A stretch of DNA of 64,000 bases from DAISVY01 sp036826635 (lineage in GTDB: Bacteria > Zixibacteria > MSB-5A5 > GN15 > FEB-12): the NCBI GenBank assembly GCA_036826635.1, contig DAISVY010000002.1, forward strand, positions 310,001 to 374,000, read 5' to 3'. The position numbers and the translations under genes are program-made. Every line of letters begins with the position of its first letter. Within the stretch, counting starts at the first letter, position 1. The notes beneath the pieces were generated by a model. The model worked only from the letters and a program-made list of their open reading frames with translations. It had not been told where the DNA came from and made no database searches. Positions 42,075-51,166 of the stretch are shown here, one piece after another.

Positions 42075-43322
42075 TTAGGGTGTGCTGTTGACCCGACCGA
42101 TCACCAGCGTGACATTGTGCCCGCCGAATCCGAATGAATTCGACAAAGCATAGTTTATTTTACAGGCCCGTTTTTCGTTAGGCACATAATCCAAATCGCA
42201 GCCCTCGCCCGGCTCGTCAAGATTGATGGTGGCATGCACCACATCATCCTGAATGGATTTGAGAACCACTACCAGTTCCGCAGCTCCCGCAGCACCCAGC
42301 AAATGTCCGGTCATCGATTTCGTAGAGTTGCAGGGAATCTTGTAAGCATGATCACCCAGCACTTTTTTGATACCCCTGGTTTCCGACAGATCGCCCAGAT
42401 AGGTAGCGGTTCCATGAGTATTTATATAATCGATCTGTTGGGGCTCGACACCGGAGTCCTTGAGAGCCATGGCCATCGATCTGATGGCGCCATGCCCTTC
42501 CGGATGCGGGGCCGTGACATGGTAGGCATCGCCGCTCATGCCGCCACCCAGCACTTCGCCGTAGATTTTGGCTCCGCGCCTGACGGCATGCTCGTACTCT
42601 TCCAAAACAACCGTCGCGGCACCTTCGCCCATGACAAAACCGTCACGGTCTTTATCGAAAGGTCGCGAGGCAACTTCGGGAGCGTCGTTGCGGGTCGACA
42701 TGGCTTTGGCCTGACAGAATCCGGCCAGTGATGTCGGCGTGATCGCCGCTTCCGCACCACCGCAGACCATGACATCCGCCTCACCCCGCTGAATAATCCG
42801 GGTAGCATCCAGAATCGCATGGGCGGCGGAAGCACAGGCCGAAACCACGGCATAGTTGGGACCGTGAAAACCGTAGCGCATCGAGATAAGCCCGGCACAC
42901 ATATTCACGATCATCATGGGAATAAAGAACGGCGAAACCCGGCCCGGCCCGGCCCTAAGCAACCTGGCATGCTGTTCTTCGAAAGTGAGAATACCGCCGA
43001 TCCCCGAGGCAACAATCACCCCGACATTGTCATGATCAACGGTGTCAAGGTCGAGACCGGAATCGTCTATCGCCTGCACGGCCGAGGCCAGCGAATATTG
43101 CTGTACCAGATCGCGACGCTTAAGTTCCTTCTTCTCTATCCAGAGAGAAGGGTCGAAATCGCGGACCTGGGCGGCGATCTGGGTAGAGAAATCGGAAATA
43201 TCGAAACGATCCACAATCTGCACGCTCGATTTTCCCGCCAGAAGATTCTGCCAGAATTCCTCAACCGTATTGCCCAAAGGCGTAATCGCCCCCATACCCG
43301 TCACAACGGCTCTTCTACTCAT
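42075..43322 (-). CDS. fabF: 3-oxoacyl-ACP synthase II
   Basis: Condensing enzyme (KAS II) for acyl-chain elongation from malonyl-ACP, 415 residues. AVVTGMGAITPLGNTVEEFW opens the fold. VVSACASAAHAI contains the nucleophilic Cys, THGTAT the first His and TGHLLGAAGAAEL the second, the complete Cys-His-His triad. The ATG at 43322 lies next to AGGAG; the GTG one codon earlier is inside that site. The gene ends directly against rnc and follows acpP by 40 bases. Confidence 0.97.
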   Translation of the reverse strand: MSRRAVVTGMGAITPLGNTVEEFWQNLLAGKSSVQIVDRFDISDFSTQIAAQVRDFDPSLWIEKKELKRRDLVQQYSLASAVQAIDDSGLDLDTVDHDNVGVIVASGIGGILTFEEQHARLLRAGPGRVSPFFIPMMIVNMCAGLISMRYGFHGPNYAVVSACASAAHAILDATRIIQRGEADVMVCGGAEAAITPTSLAGFCQAKAMSTRNDAPEVASRPFDKDRDGFVMGEGAATVVLEEYEHAVRRGAKIYGEVLGGGMSGDAYHVTAPHPEGHGAIRSMAMALKDSGVEPQQIDYINTHGTATYLGDLSETRGIKKVLGDHAYKIPCNSTKSMTGHLLGAAGAAELVVVLKSIQDDVVHATINLDEPGEGCDLDYVPNEKRACKINYALSNSFGFGGHNVTLVIGRVNSTP

Positions 43323-43362
43323 CACTCCTGCTCAGATATAATGGTGAAAGATTCAGCCACCG

Positions 43363-43605
43363 TTAAGCGGTTTTGCCGGAATGCTCGTTGATATAGCTTA
43401 TAGCGTCACCGACCGACGTTATTTTTTCGGCTTCCTCATCCGGGATTTCCAGTCCGAATTCCTCTTCGAGGGCCATAACCAGCTCAACCGTATCCAGTGA
43501 ATCGGCGCCAAGATCATCAACAAACTTGGCTCTGTCTACCACCTGGCTGGCTTCAACGCCGAGCTGCTCAACGATGATTTCTTTGACTCTTTCTTCAACC
43601 GACAT
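43363..43605 (-). CDS. acpP: Acyl carrier protein
   Basis: 80-residue acidic carrier of growing acyl chains. VDDLGADSLDTVELVMALEE (29-48) holds the phosphopantetheinylation site Ser36. A strong AAGGAG lies before the ATG. The gene order fabG-acpP-fabF is conserved across bacteria. The CoA needed for its prosthetic group depends on coaX at 18456. Confidence 0.99.
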   Translation of the reverse strand: MSVEERVKEIIVEQLGVEASQVVDRAKFVDDLGADSLDTVELVMALEEEFGLEIPDEEAEKITSVGDAISYINEHSGKTA

Positions 43606-43654
43606 GATTAACTCCTTATATTCGTATTGTTATTTTTGTTTCGCTGGTTGTTGT

Positions 43655-44386
43655 TTACAATGTGAGACCGCCGTCAATGGTCAGCACCTGACCGGTAACA
43701 TACGAAGCCCCCTCAGAGGCCAGATACATAACCGCCGCGGCGACATCATCAGGCGTTCCCGCACGACTGATGAGAACACGTTGCATGAAAGCCTCCTGAG
43801 CTTCCTTCGTCATTTGGTCCGTCATATCCGTTGCAATAAATCCCGGAGCCACCGCGTTGACGGTGATTCCCCGGGAAGCCAATTCCTTCGCCGCCGACTT
43901 CGTCAAACCGATCAGACCGGCTTTCGAGGCCGAGTAATTTACCTGGCCGGCATTTCCGGTCAACCCCACCACCGAACTGATGTTAATTATGCGCCCCTGG
44001 CGCTGTTTTATCATCAACCGAGCGGCAGCTTTCGTGACAAGAAAGGCTCCTTTGAGATTGATGTCAAGCACCGTGTCCCAGTCTTTTTCGTTCATACGAA
44101 GCATGAAATTGTCACGGGTGATACCGGCGTTGTTCACAACAATATCCAAACGTCCCATTTCCGTCTTGATGGTATCGAACAGGCCGGCCACCTCATCGGC
44201 ACTGGTCACATCGGCTTTAATTCCGCGAGCCTGGGGACTTATTTCTTCGGCCACCCGGGTAACCGCCTGCTGATCCAGATCACAGATAACCACCCTGGCG
44301 CCCTCCCGGGCCAGATGCTCGGCGATGATTCGACCGATACCTCGGGCCGACCCTGTAATTAAGGCCACCTTGCCTTCAAAATCCAT
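43655..44386 (-). CDS. fabG: 3-oxoacyl-ACP reductase
   Basis: NADPH-dependent short-chain reductase, 243 residues. The nucleotide loop is TGSARGIGR (about 11-19), NNAG is near 87, the catalytic Ser is in INISSVVG, and Tyr-Lys in NYSASKAGLIGLTKSAAK (about 148-165). The C-terminal GQVLTIDGGLTL is typical. AGGAGCAGG precedes the ATG, which is 10 bases after the fabD stop. It acts in the first reduction of each elongation cycle. Confidence 0.97.
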   Translation of the reverse strand: MDFEGKVALITGSARGIGRIIAEHLAREGARVVICDLDQQAVTRVAEEISPQARGIKADVTSADEVAGLFDTIKTEMGRLDIVVNNAGITRDNFMLRMNEKDWDTVLDINLKGAFLVTKAAARLMIKQRQGRIINISSVVGLTGNAGQVNYSASKAGLIGLTKSAAKELASRGITVNAVAPGFIATDMTDQMTKEAQEAFMQRVLISRAGTPDDVAAAVMYLASEGASYVTGQVLTIDGGLTL

Positions 44387-44396
44387 CTGCCTGCTC

Positions 44397-45329
44397 CTAC
44401 GCTAAAACCGGTGCGAAGCTTAGTACATCTTCAAGAGTGTCAAGATTGACCGATTTCTCGGGCCGCATCTCCCGTTTGGCCAGACCGGTAAGAACCTTCC
44501 CCGGCCCGATTTCCACGACCTCGGACACACCCTCGTCCTTGAGAAAAGTCATTGTCTGCAACCATTTGACCGGCGAGGTCAACTGCTCCACGAGCAGCGT
44601 TCTGATATTGGCCCCGTCCGTCACCGGTTGAGCCGTCACATTGGCCACTACCGGCACCCGAGGCGTGGCAATATCGACGGAGGCAAGATGCTCGGCCAGA
44701 CCCTGCTTAGCCGGATCCATAAGCGGCGAATGAAAAGCGCCACCGACTTCCAGCACGATAGCCCGTTTGGCCCCGGCTTCCCTGGCCATTTCGGCGGCCT
44801 TGTGAACAGCGGGACCGGACCCGGAAATGACCAACTGGGGACCGGAATTGAAATTGGCCGGCACTACGACACCATGCTCGGATGCCGCCTCGCAAATCTC
44901 TTCCACCTTAGCGATATCCAACCCAATGATGGCAGCCATGGTCCCGGCGTTCGCCTGACAGGCTTCCTCCATAAGTTCGGCACGCTTGATGACGGCTTTG
45001 ATAGCGTCTTCGAAGCTCAGGGCGCCGGTCGCAGCCAAAGCGCCGTATTCACCAAGCGAATGGCCGGCGGCATAGTCGAACGACGGCAAAGCTTCACCCA
45101 TTATCTTCAATACGGACAGAGAATGAAGAAGAATAGCAGGTTGCGTGTGCCGTGTCCTCGTGAGCTCATCGGCCGGCCCTTCGAAGGACAACCTGGCAAT
45201 ATCAACCTTCATCTCATCGGAGGCCATTTGATACATCTGCCGAACATCGGCTGATCGTTCATAGAGGTCTTTGGCCATACCCACATACTGGGAAGCCTGA
45301 CCCGGGAAAAAAAGAACTCGTTTACTCAT
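44397..45329 (-). CDS. fabD: Malonyl-CoA:ACP transacylase
   Basis: 310 residues. It loads malonyl groups onto ACP. FPGQASQYVGMAKDL (about 8-22) is the N-terminal loop, and AAGHSLGEYGALAATG (about 88-103) holds the nucleophile Ser and its His partner GHS. VGGAFHSPLMDPA (about 194-206) has the second His. The ATG is 4 bases after the fabH stop, which implies coupled translation within the fab operon. Confidence 0.97.
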   Translation of the reverse strand: MSKRVLFFPGQASQYVGMAKDLYERSADVRQMYQMASDEMKVDIARLSFEGPADELTRTRHTQPAILLHSLSVLKIMGEALPSFDYAAGHSLGEYGALAATGALSFEDAIKAVIKRAELMEEACQANAGTMAAIIGLDIAKVEEICEAASEHGVVVPANFNSGPQLVISGSGPAVHKAAEMAREAGAKRAIVLEVGGAFHSPLMDPAKQGLAEHLASVDIATPRVPVVANVTAQPVTDGANIRTLLVEQLTSPVKWLQTMTFLKDEGVSEVVEIGPGKVLTGLAKREMRPEKSVNLDTLEDVLSFAPVLA

Positions 45330-45333
45330 TGTT

Positions 45334-46323
45334 TTACCATTCCACCAGAGCAGCGCCCCAGATCAGCCCTCCACCGAAAGCGACCATGACAACGCGATCA
45401 CCGCGCTGTATCAACCCCTTCCGATTGGCTTCATCCAGTGCCAGCGGCACCGAGGCGCTCGAGGTGTTTCCGTATCTGTCTATATTCACGTACACTCGAT
45501 CCATACTGATACGCAACCGCTTGGCCATAGCTTCGATTATACGGATATTGGCCTGGTGCGGCACGAAAATATCGACATCGTCAGGCTGCAACCCGGCCTT
45601 GTTTATCACGCGCCTGACGGAGTCGGCCATTTCCTTTACGGCTACCTTAAAAATGTCCGAACCGTTCATGTAGATCTTGTCACTGCCGTCGAAAACGTGA
45701 CCTTCGCCGATGGGATTCTTACTGCCGCCCGCTTTTATCCACAGCCATTCTCTCAGACTACCGTCGGACTTCAGATAAGTCGACAACACACCGGGCCCTT
45801 CATCGCACGGTTCGACCACGACCGCACCGGCCGCATCGCCGAAAAGCACACAGGTCCCGCGATCCTGATAATTGGTTATGGAAGTCAGGTTTTCCACTCC
45901 GACCACCAGAGCCCGTTTATGCTGCCCGGTTGAAATAAGAGCGTTAGCGATGGACAAACCGTTGATAAACCCGGCGCAGGCCGCCACGACATCGAAAGCT
46001 ACGGCGTTGGGAAAACCCATTTCTCCCTGCATGGTACAGGCGTTCGAAGGCAATCGATACGAAGGGGTGACGGTTGCGTTTATGATCAGGTCGATATCTT
46101 CGTGCGTACAGTTGGCCATGGTCATGGCCTGTTTGGACGCTTCCAGAGCCATAGCGGCACTTCCCATTCCCTCGGGCGCAATATGGCGTTCCCGAATACC
46201 GGAGCGGGAAATAATCCATTCATCGGAGGTATCGACGATCTTTTCGAAATCAGCATTCGTCATTACCCGTGGCGGAGTATACGATCCCGTCCCGGTTATT
46301 CTGGCTCTTATCTTTCGCGTCAT
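45334..46323 (-). CDS. fabH: 3-oxoacyl-ACP synthase III
   Basis: Starts fatty-acid synthesis by condensing acetyl-CoA with malonyl-ACP, 329 residues. ITGTGSYTPPRVMTNADFEK (about 9-28) opens the protein. FDVVAACAGFINGL (about 106-119) carries the nucleophilic Cys, VPHQANIRI near 246 the His, and YGNTSSASVPLALDEA near 275 the Asn. GGAAAGAATA precedes the ATG at 46323. Its first 25 codons overlap the 3' end of plsX by 74 bases. Confidence 0.97.
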   Translation of the reverse strand: MTRKIRARITGTGSYTPPRVMTNADFEKIVDTSDEWIISRSGIRERHIAPEGMGSAAMALEASKQAMTMANCTHEDIDLIINATVTPSYRLPSNACTMQGEMGFPNAVAFDVVAACAGFINGLSIANALISTGQHKRALVVGVENLTSITNYQDRGTCVLFGDAAGAVVVEPCDEGPGVLSTYLKSDGSLREWLWIKAGGSKNPIGEGHVFDGSDKIYMNGSDIFKVAVKEMADSVRRVINKAGLQPDDVDIFVPHQANIRIIEAMAKRLRISMDRVYVNIDRYGNTSSASVPLALDEANRKGLIQRGDRVVMVAFGGGLIWGAALVEW

Positions 46324-47350
46324 TATTCTTTCCGAAATGGTTGGTAATTAACTCGTCGTGAATACGCTGCTTTATTCGTTTATTGGCCATCTCGTGAGCC
46401 AGGGTCACGGCGCTGGAAATAGCCTTAACGTTGGACGACCCGTGGGCTATTACCACGATCCCGTCCACACCCAACAACGGGGCTCCGCCCGATTCGGCGT
46501 AATCGAAAGTACTGCGCATCCTTTTAAGAAAAGGTAACAACAACATGACACCGAACCGCGAGAACACGTTGGATCGGATTTGTCGGTTGACGGCATTGAC
46601 CATAACCGGCTGGACGGATTCGGCGAATTTAAGCAGCACGTTTCCAGTAAAACCGTCCACGACCGCGACATCGACATCACCGGTGAGAATATCCCGACCC
46701 TCGATATTGCCGACGAAATTTATCTTGGAATCTTTAAGCCTCTCCCGGGCCATGAAGATAAGTTCTTTACCCTTGCTTCGTTCTTCACCGATAGATACCA
46801 GCCCGACGCGAGGGGAATGGACACGACAGGCAATCGATGAATACACGGATCCCATAACGGCAAACTGAGCCAGATGCTGCGGTTTGCAATCGGCATTGGC
46901 ACCGACATCAAGGACCACACAGGGCGTTCCCTTCGAGGTGGGGAAAATGCTGGCTATAGCCGGACGACTAACCCCCTCAATACGTCCCAGCGTCAACAGG
47001 GCACTGGCCATAACGGCGCCGGTATTGCCGGGCGAGAGAAAAGCGGCCGCCTCTCCATTCTTGACCATCTGAAGACCGACGGCAATAGAACTGTCGCGCA
47101 TGCGAACACCGTTCGTGGCCACCATACGCATAGGCACCTCGGTCCGAGCATGTCTGAAAGAGATATTATCGGGAGAAGAATCCAGAGAATCCAGAACGGG
47201 TCGTATCTTCTCTTCGTTGCCCACGAAGACCAGGTGAATGCAGTCGCCCAGCTTCCGGGCAGCATCCACCCCACCCCCAATGATAGTCTCAGGACCGGAA
47301 TCAGCCCCCATGACATCCAGCACAAGGGTATGTTTGTTGGCTGCCGACAT
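46250..47350 (-). CDS. plsX: Phosphate acyltransferase
   Basis: Makes acyl-phosphate from acyl-ACP for phosphatidic acid synthesis, 366 residues. LVLDVMGADSGPETIIGG near the N-terminus, SSIAVGLQMVKNGEAAAFLSPGNTGAVMA (shown in parts: AVGLQMVKNGEAAAF and SPGNTGAV near 90-115) and VDGFTGNVLLKFAESV near 237 are typical. The C-terminal 30 or so residues, rich in Asn, Asp and Lys, exceed the usual family end and read into fabH for 74 bases. The ATG at 47350 is preferred to the TTG two codons earlier. Confidence 0.95.
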   Translation of the reverse strand: MSAANKHTLVLDVMGADSGPETIIGGGVDAARKLGDCIHLVFVGNEEKIRPVLDSLDSSPDNISFRHARTEVPMRMVATNGVRMRDSSIAVGLQMVKNGEAAAFLSPGNTGAVMASALLTLGRIEGVSRPAIASIFPTSKGTPCVVLDVGANADCKPQHLAQFAVMGSVYSSIACRVHSPRVGLVSIGEERSKGKELIFMARERLKDSKINFVGNIEGRDILTGDVDVAVVDGFTGNVLLKFAESVQPVMVNAVNRQIRSNVFSRFGVMLLLPFLKRMRSTFDYAESGGAPLLGVDGIVVIAHGSSNVKAISSAVTLAHEMANKRIKQRIHDELITNHFGKNNDAKDKSQNNRDGIVYSATGNDEC

Positions 47351-47396
47351 TACCAATAGCCTTGCCTGTTAATACGTAACGACGTTATAACCCGGC

Positions 47397-47579
47397 TCAG
47401 GCTTCTTTTGTTTCAATTACTTGCCGTCCCTTATAGTAACCGCAATGCGGACAGATATGATGCGGCAGCTTGGATTGGTGGCAATTTTCGCACTCGATGA
47501 CGTTGGGAGCGTCAAGCTTCCAGCCCGTGCGGCGTTTGCGACCACGGGTGCGCGAGTGTCTCCGTTTAGGCAGGGCCAT
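47397..47579 (-). CDS. rpmF: Large ribosomal subunit protein bL32
   Basis: 60-residue ribosomal protein. The basic MALPKRRHSRTRGRKRRTGW is followed by a zinc-type quartet in ECENCHQSKLPHHICPHCGY (about 29-48). Its start overlaps the yceD TAA by one base (TAATG). The order yceD-rpmF-plsX-fab is widely conserved and couples ribosome and lipid synthesis. Confidence 0.98.
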   Translation of the reverse strand: MALPKRRHSRTRGRKRRTGWKLDAPNVIECENCHQSKLPHHICPHCGYYKGRQVIETKEA

Positions 47580-48118
47580 TACTTTTCCCCTTTGCTCGTC
47601 TCATCGCCCGGCAGGAGGTCTTTCAATCCTTCCCAGCGAGCGTCGATTCGTTCACGGTTGCAATTACAACTGCGTTCGTTCAAATTGGCACCGCATGAAG
47701 GGCAAAGCCCGCGGCAGTCCTCCGAACACAGCGGTTTCAGCGGCACGGCCAGAATCAACGCCTGGCGTACCGGCTCGCTAATATCAACGCAAAAATCATT
47801 ACCGCGCAGAAAGACGTAGTCTTCGGTATCATACTCGTCTTTTCCGCCTGCGGCAGATTCCTCGGAGCCTATAATAAAATCGGTCGGACCGTCCAGCTCA
47901 CACACAAACGTAGCCAGACAGCGGGCACACTCCAAGGTTACCTGTGCCTTTACCTTGCCCTGACAGAAATACTCCTGCCCGGACTTTTGCACGGCCAGCC
48001 TGACTTCGATTCTCTCAACACTAACGAGACTGTCGCTGTGGGCCTGAAATCGTTCGGGGCCGGCATTGATCGTCACTTCTGCGGGAAAATCCTCGAACTC
48101 CCGCAAATCAAGTATCAT
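47579..48118 (-). CDS. yceD: YceD/DUF177 family protein (23S rRNA accumulation)
   Basis: 179 residues. ECARCLATFVCELDGPTDFI (about 79-98) and PLKPLCSEDCRGLCPSCGAN with six cysteines near the C-terminus are the DUF177 hallmark. In E. coli YceD supports 23S rRNA accumulation; the mechanism is unknown. The ATG at 48118 has no Shine-Dalgarno and begins only 9 bases from the -10 box of the promoter at 48127-48155, so the mRNA may be leaderless. It is the first gene of the yceD-rpmF-plsX-fab-rnc operon. Confidence 0.9.
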   Translation of the reverse strand: MILDLREFEDFPAEVTINAGPERFQAHSDSLVSVERIEVRLAVQKSGQEYFCQGKVKAQVTLECARCLATFVCELDGPTDFIIGSEESAAGGKDEYDTEDYVFLRGNDFCVDISEPVRQALILAVPLKPLCSEDCRGLCPSCGANLNERSCNCNRERIDARWEGLKDLLPGDETSKGEK

Positions 48119-48126
48119 GGTGGTGG

Positions 48127-48155
48127 AGTCTACGCAAAACAGCCGCGAAAGTCAA
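48127..48155 (-). promoter_or_regulatory. Sigma70-type promoter abutting the yceD start codon
   Basis: On the minus strand TTGACT (48150-48155), a 17-base spacer and TAGACT (48127-48132). With a standard 6-7 base distance, transcription would begin at about 48119-48121, only 1-3 bases before the ATG (A at 48118). A single downstream start codon is consistent with a leaderless mRNA. Confidence 0.6.
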
Positions 48156-48286
48156 GCACTATTATGTAGCGCAAGTCAAAGTTAGACAACGGGTTATGGC
48201 CGCGTTTCGGTCTCCGGCCGCTCTTGGGTGGAAATGTTGAATGATACCGGGCGTTTGGAATCGGCCGTAAGCGGTGTTTTCAGCCT

Positions 48287-48706
48287 CTAATCCCGGCCTT
48301 CGTATACTCTGATCCGGTTGACCGCTCGGGCCAGAGCGGCCCGAGCCGCCGCTTCGTCGATATCGGAATTGCCTTGTTGCACCGCTTTCAGTTCTTTAGT
48401 CGCCCGATCCCACGCGGCCCGGGCGCGTTCGATATCTATTTCCTCGGCGGTTTCAATCGCATCGGCCAGAAGAGTGGCTTCGTTTTCGGAAATCTCGAAA
48501 TACCCCCCTGAAGCGGCCAGATGATAAGCTTTTCCGTCACCGTCACGAAACTCCACCCGTCCCGGCACAACCGCCGTTATCAAAGGAGCATGGTTAGTCA
48601 GAACACCGAGATACCCCTCGGAGCCGGGCACCGTTAAGGAGACAATATCGCCCTCATAAAACACTTTTTCGGGCGTGACAATCGACAGATGGAACGTTCG
48701 CGTCAT
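48287..48706 (-). CDS. atpC: ATP synthase F1 subunit epsilon
   Basis: 139 residues. FHLSIVTPEKVFYEGDIVSL opens the barrel domain, GYLGVLTNHAPLITAVVPG (about 31-49) is the conserved loop, and an Ala/Arg-rich helical hairpin (about 85-135, RARAAWDRATKELKAVQQG) follows. The subunit couples the central stalk and can inhibit ATP hydrolysis. Its ATG overlaps the atpD stop by four bases (ATGA). It ends the atp operon; 168 bases then separate it from yceD. Confidence 0.96.
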   Translation of the reverse strand: MTRTFHLSIVTPEKVFYEGDIVSLTVPGSEGYLGVLTNHAPLITAVVPGRVEFRDGDGKAYHLAASGGYFEISENEATLLADAIETAEEIDIERARAAWDRATKELKAVQQGNSDIDEAAARAALARAVNRIRVYEGRD

Positions 48707-50109
48707 TTTTTCGACCGCTCGTAGTTCTCCAGGACTTCATCGAGACCACCGGACATAAAGAAATACTGCTCCGGGATATAATCGAGACGACCTGATATCA
48801 ACTCGTCGAAACCTTTGATCGTATCTTCGACCTTGACATACTGACCGGGCTTGCCGGTAAAAGCCTCGGCTACAAACATAGGCTGCGACAGGAAACGCTG
48901 GATTTTGCGGGCTCGCTGGACCAGCAATTTGTCATCGTCCGACAATTCATCAATACCCAGAATCGCAATAATATCCTGCAAGTCACGGTAGCGCTGCAAA
49001 ATCACCTGCACCTCACGGGCTACCCGGTAATGGTCCTCGCCGACGATCAACGGGTCAAGAATACGCGAGGTGGAGTCCAGAGGATCGACCGCCGGATACA
49101 GACCGAGTTCGGAGATCTGCCGCGAGAGCACGGTAGTGGCATCGAGGTGCGAAAACGTGGTGGCCGGAGCCGGGTCGGTCAAATCGTCAGCCGGAACATA
49201 GATAGCCTGGACCGAGGTAATGGAACCGGACTGGGTAGAGCAGATACGCTCCTGAAGCGCACCCATTTCCGTACCCAGGGTAGGCTGATAGCCGACGGCC
49301 GAAGGCATACGTCCCAGCAGCGCCGACACTTCCGAACCGGCCTGAACAAACCGGAAGATGTTGTCCACGAACAACAGTACGTCCTGGTTCTCTTCGTCCC
49401 GGAAATACTCGGCCATGGTCAGTCCCGAAAGGGCCACACGCAAACGGGCACCCGGGGGTTCGTTCATCTGCCCGAAGACAAGCGCCGTTTTTTCAATCAC
49501 GCCCGATTCGGTCATCTCCAGCCAAAGGTCGTTGCCTTCGCGGGTGCGTTCACCCACGCCGCTGAAAATCGAATAACCGCCGTGTTCGGTGGCAATGTTG
49601 TGGATCAATTCCTGAATAATGACGGTCTTGCCCACACCGGCCCCGCCGAACAGACCAACTTTCCCCCCTTTGGAATACGGCTGCAGCAAATCAATCACCT
49701 TGATACCGGTCTCGAACATCTCGACCTGGGTAACCTGGTCCTGAAAACCCGGGGCCGGGCGGTGAATAGGCAGGCGCGGAGTATCGGGCGGAATAGCCCC
49801 TTTGGTATCCAGCGGTTCACCGAGGAGATTGAAAATCCGGCCGAGCGAACGCTCACCGACCGGGACAGTGATCGGCCCGCCGGTATCGAGCGCTTCCATG
49901 CCGCGCACCAGACCATCGGTGGAGGCGAGAGCCACGCAACGCACCAGATTGTCACCCAGGTGCATGGACACCTCGATCGTAAGGACGCGGTCATTGTGTT
50001 CGTCTTTGATTTTGATAGCGTTCAGGATATTAGGGAGTGAATCCGCGGGGAATTCACAGTCCACCGTGGGACCTATCACCTGAACAACCTTGCCAATATT
50101 CTCAGCCAT
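48703..50109 (-). CDS. atpD: ATP synthase F1 subunit beta
   Basis: Catalytic subunit, 468 residues. GKVQVIGPTVDCEFPAD at the N-terminus, Walker A GGAGVGKT (about 157-164), GERTREGNDLWLEM near 190-203 (catalytic Glu in GERTREG), Walker B VLLFVDNIFRF and DELSDDDKLLVQRARK near 400 are all present. AGAGGATTGACGT precedes the ATG. It follows atpG by 55 bases. Confidence 0.99.
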   Translation of the reverse strand: MAENIGKVVQVIGPTVDCEFPADSLPNILNAIKIKDEHNDRVLTIEVSMHLGDNLVRCVALASTDGLVRGMEALDTGGPITVPVGERSLGRIFNLLGEPLDTKGAIPPDTPRLPIHRPAPGFQDQVTQVEMFETGIKVIDLLQPYSKGGKVGLFGGAGVGKTVIIQELIHNIATEHGGYSIFSGVGERTREGNDLWLEMTESGVIEKTALVFGQMNEPPGARLRVALSGLTMAEYFRDEENQDVLLFVDNIFRFVQAGSEVSALLGRMPSAVGYQPTLGTEMGALQERICSTQSGSITSVQAIYVPADDLTDPAPATTFSHLDATTVLSRQISELGLYPAVDPLDSTSRILDPLIVGEDHYRVAREVQVILQRYRDLQDIIAILGIDELSDDDKLLVQRARKIQRFLSQPMFVAEAFTGKPGQYVKVEDTIKGFDELISGRLDYIPEQYFFMSGGLDEVLENYERSKK

Positions 50110-50164
50110 ACGTCAATCCTCTGAATACCACAGGCCTCCTATCCGCCTGTGTGAGCACAAACCT

Positions 50165-51034
50165 CTACCCCTTGAGGGCCTCGGCGCCGGAGACGACCTC
50201 CAGCAGTTCATTAGTAATCTGCGCCTGACGCGCTTTATTATAGTCGAGCGTCAGTGTATCGACCATCTCGGCGGCGTTCCGAGTGGCGTTCTGCATAGCC
50301 ATCATGCGTGAGCCGTGTTCGCTGGCAAACGCCTCAACCAGAGCCGTTACCATTTTAGTATTAACATATCCGGGCATAAGAGCCGCATATATCTGTTGCG
50401 GAGAAGGCTCAAAAATATACTCCCGGCGGCCGGCCGATTCGCTCGCTTCGCCTTCGGGGCGGGCTACCGGAAGATACTCCTCAACCACCACGTGATGGCT
50501 CGAGGTCGACAGGAACCGGGTAAAAATAAAATCAATCCGGTCGGTCCCGCCGGAAACGAAACGCTCGGCCAGCATGGCCGCTATCTTGTAAGCCCGGGGG
50601 TAATCGATCAGGCCGTTCCAGTCACCGTAGAACTCGATCACGTTGCGCTTGTGGCGCAGGAAATACTCGTTGGCCCTCTTCCCCACCGCAACGATTTCCG
50701 TCTCAAACTCTTTGTTCTTTTCCAGCCATTCCTCAGCGCGACGGAAAACATTGGTATTATACGACCCGCACAGACCACGATCGGAAACAATCACGACCAG
50801 CGTTTTTCGCCGCACCGGTCGTTCTTCGAAATACGGGTGGGTAATCTCGGTCGTCGACCCCTGGGCCAGGTGGCTCAGGATTTCATCAAGCTTACGGGCA
50901 TACGGCTTGGCCTGCTCCACACGCTGTTGGGCGCGGCGCAGTTTGGCGGCGGCCACCATCTCCATTGCCTTGGTGATGCGGCGGGTGGATTGTACCGATT
51001 TGATTCTTTTCTTTACTTCGCGTAATGTCGCCAT
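50165..51034 (-). CDS. atpG: ATP synthase F1 subunit gamma
   Basis: Central rotor shaft, 289 residues. The N-terminal coiled coil (about 1-60, MATLREVKKRIKSVQSTRRI), SDRGLCGSYNTNVFR near 85-99 and the C-terminal coiled coil NATRNAAEMVDTLTLDYNKA followed by RQAQITNELLEVV are the conserved parts. The ATG at 51034 has no visible Shine-Dalgarno. It begins 38 bases after the T tract of the terminator-like hairpin at 51073-51140, so its expression may depend on read-through. Confidence 0.97.
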   Translation of the reverse strand: MATLREVKKRIKSVQSTRRITKAMEMVAAAKLRRAQQRVEQAKPYARKLDEILSHLAQGSTTEITHPYFEERPVRRKTLVVIVSDRGLCGSYNTNVFRRAEEWLEKNKEFETEIVAVGKRANEYFLRHKRNVIEFYGDWNGLIDYPRAYKIAAMLAERFVSGGTDRIDFIFTRFLSTSSHHVVVEEYLPVARPEGEASESAGRREYIFEPSPQQIYAALMPGYVNTKMVTALVEAFASEHGSRMMAMQNATRNAAEMVDTLTLDYNKARQAQITNELLEVVSGAEALKG

Positions 51035-51072
51035 GCCGTATTGTCAGTCGTTTTTATTCCGTCTTCCTGTCG

Positions 51073-51140
51073 AAAAAAAATCCAGGGGCTGTCGGTCGTT
51101 TCAAAGCCGTTGAAGCACGATACGATCAGCCAACAGCCCC
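51073..51140 (-). terminator. Terminator-like hairpin inside the atp operon
   Basis: On the minus strand GGGGCTGTTGG (51130-51140) pairs with CCGACAGCCCC (51085-51095), with a loop of roughly 34 bases, followed by TGGATTTTTTTT (eight T, 51073-51080). It lies between the outer-membrane-protein gene and atpG. No new promoter is evident in the 38 bases left before atpG, so it may attenuate expression. Confidence 0.7.
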
Positions 51141-51166
51141 GGGAAACAATTCAAAAAAATCGGACT

